This document shows, one piece after another, positions 1 through 9,582 of a stretch of 64,000 nucleotides of DNA. The first letter of the stretch is position 1, and every line of letters starts with the position of its first letter. The notes under the pieces were generated by a model. It saw only the letters and a list, made by a program, of their open reading frames with translations. It did no database searches and was not told the DNA's origin. A program made the position numbers and the translations under genes. The DNA is from Podospora bellae-mahoneyi (lineage: Eukaryota; Ascomycota; Sordariomycetes; Sordariales; Podosporaceae), in the NCBI RefSeq assembly GCF_035222275.1, contig NC_085881.1:4836001-4900000 (forward strand), read 5' to 3'.

Positions 1-2
1 GC

Positions 3-266
3 GCTTACCGGATGACGTATGCCTCGATTTGGGACTGGAGGTGGAACCACGTCCCGTTGAACCGCACAACGTCTTTTACCTTTGGACATGGCGGCCAGCA
101 ATACTTGGACGTGGGAACGTTTACGAGACGGGGCGCTTGGGGAGAGAAGCACGGGCTGACTGGTCATCATAATGGGACGGCTGCTCACCACCATGCGGCT
201 CCTATCGGGGCGACTACCGGAACGAATATTCCTCAGAACAGTGTCCATGGCGACAATATGGTATAG
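3..266 (+). CDS. 3' end of an unidentified protein gene, cut by the window edge
   Basis: The frame is open from base 3 to the stop at 264-266, so the upstream part of the gene lies outside the window. The visible 87 residues contain a Trp-rich segment (IWDWRWNHVPLN), a GHGGQQYLDVGTF stretch and a His-rich tail. No domain is recognised. The methionine at base 12 is internal rather than a proven start. It could be the last exon of a larger protein; nothing here tells its job. Confidence 0.4.
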   Translation, partial: AYRMTYASIWDWRWNHVPLNRTTSFTFGHGGQQYLDVGTFTRRGAWGEKHGLTGHHNGTAAHHHAAPIGATTGTNIPQNSVHGDNMV

Positions 267-611
267 TGAGCAATGATAGGTATGGGAGTGAGCAATGATA
301 GGTATGGAATCGTGTTTCAGGGTAATGCGGAGCGGGAAACAAAGCCGGGAGGGTGAGGTAGTGTAACCCCAAAGCAGGATGGAGTTGGAATGGAGGCTTG
401 CGGTCAAAGGTGGAGACTATGGGAATTATTGCCAAGAGGCGCAACCCCTCCTTTCATGTCACGATGAGTTGCTTTCTCCTTGACTGATCTTTGATTTGAG
501 ATCATTTGATGCCACAAAAAATTGCAATTATCTCTCCTACCCAAGAAACCAAAATATCCTTATTGAAAGTCATTAATCAGCCACGTAGAACAATCACCAC
601 TTAACCTCACT
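267..611. other. Intergenic, no gene seen
   Basis: Short spacer between the cut gene and the dehydrogenase. A short direct repeat of about 20 bases (gtgagcaatgataggtatgg-like) occurs twice around 267-306. The rest holds only the presumed promoter and 5' leader of the next gene. Confidence 0.5.
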
Positions 612-1489
612 ATGCCGTTCCCATACAAGACCGTGCTCATCACAGGAGCAACATCAGGCATCGGTCTTGCACTGGCCGAGCGCATGATATCCGCGGGCAT
701 TTTTGTCATTGCAATTGGCCGTCGCAAAGATCGTCTTGAAGCCCTGGTTGAGAAACATGGCAGCGAGAAAGTCGCTGCTGAGCCATTTGATGTGTCGGAC
801 TTGGACGCCATGCCCGCGTGGGTTGAGGAGTAAGCTACACCAATCCTTTCATCTTAGCCTATTCGTTGACCGTGATCTTTTTTAGGATCACATCCAAGTA
901 CCCCCGTCTCGACTCCATCATTCTCAACGCCGGCTTCCAGCGGTCCCTCGACTTCACGTCCCCGTCCACCATCTCGTTGTCGTCCGTCTCAGCAGAGCTC
1001 ACCACCAATTATCTCTCCCCCCTCCACATGGTCTCCCTTTTTCTCCCGCACCTGATCTCGCTCGCCCCATCCCCGACGTCCATTGTTCTTGTCTCCTCAG
1101 GTCTCGCTGTCCTCCCCCTGCCCCGATGCGCAAATTACTCCGCTACCAAAGCCGCCGTGCACAGTCTGGCTTGGTCACTCCGGTGCCAGGTTTCCGGTCC
1201 GGAATCACTTCATACCCACCACATTAAGGTAATTGAGATCATGCCGCCGGCCGTGCAGACAGAGTTGCATCCCCAGCAAAAGGACTTGGTAGAGGCGGGG
1301 CAGGATCAGCCCGGGATTGAGCTGGAGAGGTATATCGAGGAGACGTGGGTGGACTTGGTGAGGGAGGAGGAAAAAGAGGAGATTGTGCACAGTGTGTTGA
1401 GGGAGAGGTTGGAGGTGGTAGAGGGGCCGAGGAAGGGGGCGTGGGAAGGGTTTGTGAGGGCTATGAGGGGGGCTGGGTTGAGGTTTTGA
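612..1489 (+). CDS. Short-chain dehydrogenase/reductase (SDR)
   Basis: Two exons, 612-829 and 886-1489, joined across a 56-nt intron (GTAAGC...TTTTAG), give about 273 residues, the usual size of a classical SDR. The N-terminus carries the Rossmann nucleotide-binding motif (TGATSGIGLALAE, about residues 12-24), followed by a basic loop (GRRKDR) that suggests NADP(H). After the intron come ILNAG, the catalytic-serine strand (SIVLVSSG) and the YSATKAA motif holding the active Tyr and Lys. Family knowledge says cytosolic NAD(P)-dependent oxidoreductase; the substrate cannot be read from sequence. The C-terminal 60 residues are Glu-rich. It stands alone and is convergent with the HET gene, whose stop is only about 14 bp away. 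Confidence 0.88.
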
Positions 1490-1502
1490 GGTTGTGGGGC
1501 AT

Positions 1503-3560
1503 TTAGTCATCCAAGTCGCAAAGGTCATCATCATCCTCCATCTCCTCCATGTATTTCCATTCTACTTTGTCTGGGTGGTCGTTTTCCAGTAGCTCCTTTT
1601 CCACCAATGAGATTTCCAGCTTGACGTGTTTGGAGATTGTTAATTCATCCGCTGTTGCCCGCCTTAACCAACAGTTTGCCGCCGTGTCTTGCGCGGGATC
1701 ATCGCTGAACGGTTGGCCTTCTAGTCTTGAAGGGCTGTTGGGAGAGAGGGGTATTGGTTTAGCCGTCAGTTGCACCAGCAAGTTGTCTCCGAACGGCGCC
1801 GTATGAGGATAATCGACCTCAGAGTCCAAGTCAAAGCCTGTATGAATATCTTTGTTCAAGAACCTGAGAAGATGTTCTGGTCCCGGTGCATCTCCGTCAA
1901 TACTACTTCCCGGTTTTGGTCCATTACTTTGGTTCAAAATATCCACCCACCGCTCTGGTCGAGGAAGTTTCCTGTCAACAAGCCAGATGCCGAAGCGGGG
2001 GAATGGCGGACAAAAATAGACCACCAACAGGTAGAAGATGGGCGAAGAACTGGTCCCGGTGACACCCAGAATTTGAATGTATAACGTCCAATTGGTCATT
2101 AAAGCTCCTCCGTCTTTGAACATGATGGTCCCGAAATAGTCCATGTCTGCGAAACCGAGGAGTCCTGCATCGGAGCTGCTGGAAATGGCCCTAGGTGCCA
2201 CTAAAGACCACTGTTGGTGACCATCTTTATCAGGCCTGTATCCGAATGATTTCCGCAAGAGCAAGAATGCCAAGCGCGAGCTTTTGGCGTGAACCGTAAG
2301 TAGAGTGGTTGATGGATTGATGAGGGCCGAGGGCTTGGGGTGAGTGAGGGTAATACTATGCCGGCCCAAGCTTTGCCATTTTCCTCTAAGCAATCTGGTG
2401 GTGTCCATGAACTCCTGCCACGAATATAGGGATCAAGTTCTCAGTACCTCGTAGACGGGATGTCCAATGCCGGTGGCGGCCAAGGGCAAGATCATAGGGT
2501 CGTCTGGCTTGCTGGTCCGCGCGCAGTTTAATTTGATCGCGTAGAGAGCTGGGGTTCGTGAATTCGAAAGCCGCTGCTGATATTTTGAACCTTCGTCTTC
2601 GAATCGTTGAAAGAGTTCAACTTTGAGGCTGATGCCGTCATTGGAGATGCCGACATTCCTGAGCCCTTTATGAAAACGAATGACTGCCAGCCCGTTGGAT
2701 TCAGAAAATGCTTCGGGAGATTCTGCAAACAAGCTCTCCCGTACCATCCACTCAGGATATCGGCCTCGTCCCCCCATGCGTTCAGCAAATGAGCGTGTAT
2801 TGGTGGAGAATACTGACCCTTTTCGGGTAGTCCAGAGAAGCACCGTTTCATCGTTGAACAGACGTATCAGCTCGTGCTGGAGGCGAACAAACGCATTCTT
2901 GCCTTCACCATAGAGGAGGGGCATGTGAACGCCTAGGAGACCCATCATACTATAAGCCCTGTCCTCGATCTTTGTTGTCTGGCGTTTAGAAGCCCACGAG
3001 AGCTCTGTTGATATGGAACACGACCTAAAATTCTGGATATCCTTTTGTTCGATCGTGGTTGCATATGCTACTGCAAGTGTGCACGTTTCCCTGGAGCCAA
3101 CGATGTTCCAGTCTGAGTCAACAAAAGCCAAGAACGGCGGAGCAAGCAGCTCCTGTTGAGTCCATCCCCTCGTGAACCAGCGACTTTGGACCACCTCGGA
3201 ATTGCGAGGCCGTGACTTTCCATCACTGCAATAATGTGGAGAGACATCCTCCAGAAAGGCCTAACAGATCTGAGCCTCTTCATACCAGCGGAACATGGAG
3301 TTGATGGCCTCTCCAAATTCATAGCTGTCGGCCTTGTTGATGCAACACGTGTCGATCCCGACGTACTGCCATCCCTGGGATCGTGCGAGTTTGCAATAGT
3401 TCTTGACCTTTTGCCAGGCCTTGAGCGATGTTCGCGCAGAGCTCGAGATGTCATTGAAGGTGACCTCCTGTTCTCCCCATGTGTGTGATAGAATGGCATA
3501 TTGGGGCATGATGTTGAGGAACTGCTCAAGTCTGAGGGTTGTAGTGTTGAGAAGTCTCAT
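1503..3560 (-). pseudogene. HET-domain (heterokaryon incompatibility) gene with in-frame stops
   Basis: Read from 3560 downwards, the protein begins MRLLNTTTLRLEQF and shows the HET core in order: YAILSHTWGEQEVTF, YVGIDTCCINKAD, EAINSMFRWYEEA, FLEDVS, SRWFTRGWTQQELLAP, then RAYSMMGLLGVHMPLLYGEG. The same frame continues for a 300-residue C-terminal part ending in an acidic tail (EEMEDDDDLCDLDD). HET proteins trigger cell death when incompatible fungal individuals fuse. Two in-frame stops cross the frame: a TAG (3261-3263) inside the HET core and a TGA (2433-2435) before the C-terminal part. No shift in frame is needed anywhere. The second stop could alternatively sit in a 33-nt intron, which would be unusually short. 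Most likely a recently inactivated host allele; sequencing error is another possibility. Confidence 0.8.
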
Positions 3561-4294
3561 TTTGGGGAGTCACCACTGGTTCAATAGCAGGAGGGGCACA
3601 AAGATGAAAAGAAAACGGAAAAGGCAAAGAAAAAAGAGGAAAAGTGTTATGGAAAGTAAACACACGCCCAAGACAGAAACTGGAGATAAAAGCAATCCCG
3701 AACCAAGAAGCTAAGCGCTGAGGCTGAATAAAACCAGTGCGGCACGCAGCACAGTCACCTCCTGTCCCAAGCCACAACTCATCATGACAACTCATAGACA
3801 GGCAAGTTGGCGGCGTGGGTTGGAGTTGCCGCCCGCCAATGAGAGCTGCTCTGGCAGCCACGAATTTCCTAGCAACAAGCGAGCGGCCATGCAACCCAAA
3901 CAGCTTTTTGTCGACCTCTTCGACGTGCTTTCGGTGCCTGCATATCTTCATAGCGATGACATGACATGTGTTTGATCAACAGTTCCTGACGCCATCCTGC
4001 CCCTCGACGTCGGTGTGCCCATCCCGTGGATTTTCCCGTTGCTTGTCGGGCGGCTCCCGTGGGACAGGGAACGGGGAAATCCTTCCCACCCGCGAAGCTT
4101 CTTTAAACTTCAAATACCCCTGAATAAAACCGCCAAGACACTACACATTCATCATGGAGCCGGTAACTGGCCTACTGTTCCGCTACCGAGATTGGCAGCA
4201 GCTCAACCACCCCCACAGGGCTGATGATCAAACGCCAGGCCAACAAATTCTCATCGCGTCGAATGCTTTTCGTCTTTTTCACGCAAACATCTAG
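3561..4294. other. Divergent intergenic region
   Basis: Separates the minus-strand HET gene from the plus-strand kelch gene, so it should hold both promoters. A purine-rich run (AAAAGAAAACGGAAAAGG-like) lies around 3605-3650. No convincing coding sequence is visible on either strand. Confidence 0.5.
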
Positions 4295-6265
4295 ATGGAA
4301 AAGACCAGCACGATGGCGCCACACCGACTGACCAGCGCTCTCCTGGCATCATTGTTGGCCACAATCCTAACCGCCGGGACAACGGACGCTGCCCTTCTCG
4401 ACGTTCCTTCACCAAAGAACTATGTCAGACGGGCCCTCGCCCGCGCTACCGTACTAAACAATCACGTTTACATTGAAGGCGGCCAAATCACTCAGTACGA
4501 GGACGGCTTCAGCTCCATTCGCGGCCGAGTGGAGAACCAGGTCAACTCCACCCTCTCAATTCCCCTGAACGAATCGTGGAAGTCTGAATCAGTCACCATC
4601 AAAGCAACCCCGAAACCTTTTGAAAGTTTGGCTAGAAACAGATGGTACTTGTGGACCGATACAAAGAATGGGGTATTCTATGCTTGGGGTGGATACTGGC
4701 CGTTTGGGCTCGAGATGGTGACGGATGAAGTCTACAAGTTCACCGCTGACAGCCGAGGAGGAGGTGAATGGGGCGTGGAAACGCTTCCTAATGGGGTGCG
4801 CTTGGATCAAATCAGCCCGGGCGAAGCTGGGGCTGTCACCAGCACCGGCACAATGGGAATCGTCATTGGCGGACAAGCCACTCCTTGGACGCAGTTGGGA
4901 AGGGATAACACTCGCCAGCTGTCTGGGATGATAACTTTCGACTTTGAAAGCAAGGCGCTCATGAATGGTACTCAAAAGTTCAGTCCATTTGGGGACACGC
5001 CAGTTGTCGGAGCGTCTGCCGAGTTTATTTCTGGGGTTGGGGAGAATGGGATTGTCGTAGTCATGGGAGGACACGTCGGACGAACTGACAAGGAGGTACC
5101 ACTTGGGGAGATGGACTTTTTCGACATGAGAAATGTCACATTTTTCGATCCCGTGACGAAAGAAACCTGGTCCCAAGTTACCACTGGAGATATTCCTCCT
5201 TCACCGAGAATCGGATTTTGCACAGCAGCATTCAGCAGCAAGGAAGGGGGCCACGAGATGTAAGTTGCATGATAGCTCTCCTGAATAAATGTATTCGAAT
5301 TGCTGACCAGACAGTTTCATCTTTGGTGGCTCAAATGAGCGGGACTACTTGGTGTACGAAGACGCTTACATTCTCAGCCTGCCCGGATTTGTCTGGACAA
5401 AACTCCCAACACCACCAGGCGGCCGGAGAGCTTACCACACATGCGTCGCCGTCGGCAACCGACAAGTCTTGAGCGTCGGCGGTCGTGGCAGAGAGGATGA
5501 AATACAAATCCGAGATCCGATCCCTCAGGGGCTCCTTCTGTTCGATATGACAGCGATCGAATGGAAGCTGGAATACGATTCCAACGCCGCCGCCTATGTA
5601 TCAGCAAACGCCATCAAGGACTGGTATGAGAAGCGGTAAAGAATATCTCTTCATCTACATAATTCATGATGGCCAGTTGCTAACTCAGAACCAGAACTTC
5701 TTCTGATGTTCAATGGTCTTCCGAAGGCGTCGAGCAGCTCTTTGCAACATCTGCCAAGGCCTTATTCACCAGTGGAGACTCGCCAGACTCCCAGTCAGGT
5801 TCAAATACAGATTCCCCGTCGGGCCCAACAACAACCACGATGCCAGATATGTCAGCACCTGCCGGCTTGAGTACGGGAGCAATGGTGGGAATAATACTAG
5901 CGGCTGTGATCTGTCTGGCCGCCATCATTGGTAGTTGGCTTTTCTGGCGTCGACGACGAGCTGGTAGACACGACGCGCTCACCGAAACAGATGACCTGGG
6001 CGAGCTGGGAGTGTACGGAGCTGTTGATCGCAAGGAGCTGGCCTCGAAGTCACATGTGCGAGAGATGCCCTCTGATGCCCAGGTTGAGGAGCTGCCTACC
6101 AAATTTCAGGACACAAAGGTACCTGTTGCCCATTATCACGAGGTCGATGGGGGCCATGATTATGCGGAGCTGCCAACCTACCACCGGCCAAGGCCCAGGG
6201 CATCGCAAAACACGCTGCCGCCGGTTGAGTTGGATGCGGGCTATACAGAGAGGGAGCTGATGTAA
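4295..6265 (+). CDS. Kelch-repeat cell-surface protein with C-terminal membrane anchor
   Basis: Three exons, 4295-5259, 5315-5635 and 5689-6265, joined by introns of 55 and 53 nt, encode about 620 residues. A hydrophobic signal peptide covers roughly residues 12-32 (a second Met at residue 7 is also usable). Kelch-type Gly-Gly blade signatures recur: VYIEGGQ, IVIGGQ, VVVMGGH, FIFGGS and VLSVGGRG, each followed at a distance by Trp, as expected of a beta-propeller. A Ser/Thr/Pro-rich stalk leads to one membrane helix (GAMVGIILAAVICLAAIIG) followed by RRRR and an acidic cytoplasmic tail of about 110 residues. Family knowledge suggests a surface ligand-binding propeller; the ligand is unknown. 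An AATAAA lies at 6307-6312, 42 nt after the stop. Confidence 0.85.
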
Positions 6266-6481
6266 TAGATCAGATGAGCGAGGTAATTGTACATATTGTT
6301 TTGATGAATAAACCCGGTTGCTTCCAGACTCAGGGGACACCGAGAACGAAGTGATATCACAGCAATCCGGAATCTCAGTAGCGAATCGCTAGGTAGACTG
6401 CATTTGTTCACTTCAGTCATCTAACCTCTATCCCCCATACCTCGGTCTTCCCGCTTCGTTAGGTACATGTCCGATCACAAT

Positions 6482-7631
6482 CTACATGACATCGCCAGGA
6501 ATCTTTTGCAGCCCTTTTCTACGTGTCAGCAAGCATAATCTTCACCAACATCTCCCAGCGAGGCAAACTTACATCCATCAACATTCTCTGGAACATTCTG
6601 TGGCTGAGTGCACCTCATCGCCTCCTCAGACGATTGGGTCTTGAGCTCCTTGCAAACCGCATTGGAACAACGGGCATCGAGCGCGCGCTGCAGAGAGTCT
6701 CCCTTCCAGCCAAAGACGTAATCGCCGTGTTGGGAGTACCCAAGCCTGTGGGGCAAGTGGTCAGTCACGGTTGGCCCGGCAACAAACCAAGGGGCTAATT
6801 AACAAGAGGGGTCACCTACCCGTCACCAGTGCTCCACACAAACGGCTGCGACCCATCCTCGGGCCAGAGGCTCTTGTCGTTGAACGCCTGGGTATCCCAC
6901 ATGACCTCGTACATCAACTGCGGCAGTCTAACCGGGTGCGAGCTCGGGCAGGGGCCGGTGCTCTCGAACGATCCAGTCTGGGGGTACGCCACGTGGCTCT
7001 TGTGGTCAGGCGCGTCGAGATTCTTGCCGTCCCAGCAGGTGGGGAACGTGATGGTGGTTCTGATGCCGCCGTCGCAGAACTTGTTGGGGAGGGTGGTGCT
7101 GTCGCTTCCTGTGCAGGGGGCTCCGCCGCGGTCGTAACCAGCGCCGAGGCAGCGGTGGCAGAGCTGCTTTTGCATGCCCCTGTTCTGGCGGAGGCCGGCG
7201 TCGCCGACGAGCATGCGGAAGCCGGGCTTGAAGGCGGTGACGGTTGTCTTACCGTCGTACGGTGGGATGTAGTAGACTGTCACGCCGCCGTCTGTTCTGA
7301 GGCCGACGTTGGGGAACTGCCTCACGCGCTTGTAGGTGCCGTTGCGGGCCTTGAAGTAGAGGACGGCGGTCCAGTAGTTGCTAAAGTCCTCGCTGAAGGT
7401 GCACGAGGTGCAGGTGGAGTTTTTGACGAGGTCGAAGCCTTGCTCGAAGGGCATGTGGGCGTTGAAGGAGTTACCACCGACGATTTGATGGACGTGGGGA
7501 GATTGTTCCAGACCTGGGTTGACGAGGGGATCGAGGCGGGAGACGACGAGCTGGGAGCAGCCGAAACGTATCATTTGTTGGGCTTGGGCGGCTCCTTGAA
7601 GGAGTGCCGCTGCTAGGAGGGTTGACTTCAT
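6482..7631 (-). CDS. Secreted DUF1996-domain protein
   Basis: Three exons on the minus strand: 7631-6820, 6745-6573 and 6513-6482 (introns 74 and 59 nt), giving 338 residues. The start at 7631 begins a clean signal peptide ([17 protein letters not shown]); the frame is open further upstream but without such a signal. The mature protein opens with the family hallmark [18 protein letters not shown] and contains [41 protein letters not shown] and [15 protein letters not shown], all typical of DUF1996. The tiny last exon of 32 nt restores the family ending [13 protein letters not shown]; its acceptor is AAAAG rather than the usual YAG, so an automatic model may instead run on and end at 6526. Function of the family is not established; it is extracellular or wall-associated. 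Confidence 0.88.
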
Positions 7632-8376
7632 GATCTTGGTCTGTTTCTCCTGTGCTCCTGAGGCGGATGGTGGTAGGAAGAACGATGGGAGTTTCACCAG
7701 CAGGAACAACAAAAGATATCAGCCTCCAAAGACGCTCAACCCGGAAAATCAAACGCAAGAACAGACAACAAGGTAACCTCGTCCTAAATAACACAACAGT
7801 CCCATTCCCCGGTTTGGGGTAAAGGACAAACCACATGGCAAAGCCTTCCGTCTACAGCCGCCCCAATGCCGTCTGCTGATACAAAGGCTTTGTTCAAATA
7901 AGCCCGAGCCTTGATATTTGCGATGCTAGGGTAATCTACGACTCTTGCTTGGGAAGATCGGCAGATGAAAAGCCTTGTACTATGGTGCGTGTGTTTTTGT
8001 TGGGGTAAGTCTTGGAGAAGGAAAAGGGGGCAAGTTTCCCCTCTTTGCTGATCCCGCCTTGGTAATAAGCCAGCCGCAGGTTGCTAATATGGCAGAATAG
8101 GAGGGTAAATAACAGTGATAGTCCACGCTCTCGATACTATATGGTGCACATGAGCTATACTTCCCTACCACATTCTAGAATTGTTGCCATGTGGCTGATC
8201 TGCATCTCCGATATGACCAGGATAGCGTTCGGCCTATAAGGGACGGGAACAGAGAGACATGATTTAAATCGATTGCCAGGCACACCCTCTTTTGCATGTG
8301 GTTTTAGTGTTCGTGTTGACCTTCCTGATCGACCTATACCCTTACTCAGACGTCACAACATTTTGTGTCTTTCACG
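7632..8376. other. Divergent intergenic region
   Basis: Holds the promoters of the DUF1996 gene (minus) and the following secreted-protein gene (plus). A TATA-like CCTATAAGG lies near 8232-8240 and an ATTTAAAT near 8263-8270, both on the side of the plus-strand gene. No coding sequence supported. Confidence 0.45.
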
Positions 8377-9453
8377 ATGAGATACCTTGCCGTTGTGCTG
8401 TCCGCTGCCGCAGGCGTGCAAGCAGCCAGACAATGCTCAACCACCACAGGGTACACCCACCGGGTACTCGATGCCCGTTACGACGGCCCAGATGTCGATA
8501 AGCCAGGCAGCGACCTTGCAACCATCTCGGTCAGTCTCAGCAGCAGCACAACACCTCTTTACGAGTGTGTAGCGCAATGGCCAGAATCATGGAAGGGTTT
8601 CCACAATGTCACGGAGAAGCTGATTTGGAGCGATTGCATCTGGACTGGTGCTGGTAGTGGGGCGGACAAGTCGGTGGCTTTTGCGGTGGATTGGAATAAG
8701 AAGGTGGTGTATCTGGCTCATGTGTTTGCCTGCAGTGATCGTGAGGGGTTAGTCCATTTTCTCGATTCTCGTTTTCTCCCAGTGCTTGGACCTGACGGCT
8801 TTTGTCTTAAATCAGGACCGACGGCCTAGCGACTGGAACGCTCCCTCTTTCCGAGCTTGACTGTGATTACACCGAAGAGGGCAGCGCCTATTGCATCCCC
8901 AAGGCGACATCTTCAGGCGCTCGCCCTGACCTCAGAATAAGCACTGTACTTGCTCCCACGGCCCCAGACGCCAACACCGCCTCCTGCTCTGAGATCTCTG
9001 AGCAATACCAGTCATGGACACTGGAGAAGTGGCACAGACAGTTTGTCCTCACTCCTGGCAGCTTTGAGCCCAAGGCCGGAACCGATACTGGACCAAGCTT
9101 CACTCTCAAGAGCTTGGGCGTGAATGGCGTGACGTTTACTTGTGCCACTACATCTGCCCCGGTTGGTCCCTTTCAGGGGGAGTGCAAGTCGGATGTCACC
9201 AAGGCAGCAGCGACGTTCACTTTCGACCCCAAACTCAACATTTTGACTGTCAAGCAAAAGTGGGATTGTGGGGATTCGTAAGTTTTCCAGACGAAGACGA
9301 GTTTTTTGCTCAAGGGCTAACCTCATCAATGGCAGTGCCGCGCTGGAGACGGTTGGCGTTGGCTACATGCAGGGTACTTGTGACAGGGGCTTCAATAGTG
9401 ATGTCTTTACTTGCTCGTCCGAGCCAGTCCTGATTGGAACTGAGGCGTTATAA
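8377..9453 (+). CDS. Secreted cysteine-containing protein of unknown function
   Basis: Exons 8377-8747, 8816-9277 and 9336-9453 (introns 68 and 58 nt) encode 316 residues. The ATG at 8377 starts a good signal peptide (MRYLAVVLSAAAGVQA, then ARQC). The mature part has about 12 cysteines, several N-glycosylation sites (for example NVTE) and alternating strands such as TISVSLSSSTTPLYEC and ATFTFDPKLNILTVKQKWDC, suggesting a disulfide-bonded beta-rich fold. I do not recognise the family. It is next to a second secreted-protein gene on the other strand, with which it may share a promoter region. It could be a wall protein, a surface-active protein or an effector-like protein; the sequence does not decide. 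Confidence 0.8.
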
Positions 9454-9582
9454 AAACAGTGGGAAGACTTGGCGAACGATTGAGCTTTTCTGGTTGTTGT
9501 TATTCACGCATTTAAATATCCGAGAAAGGGAACCCTTTATCCTGGTGTATGAATCTGTGACTCCATGACCACAATCGATTTA

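Noticed and set aside
3526-3951. Open stretch of 141 codons on the minus strand upstream of the HET gene
   Set aside because: Low-complexity hydrophobic and basic text with no motif. It overlaps the presumed 5' leader of the HET gene in another frame.
6771-7616. Long plus-strand open frame of 281 codons opposite the DUF1996 gene
   Set aside because: It is the mirror of a GC-rich coding exon, has Val/Ala/Gly-rich composition and no start or splice support.
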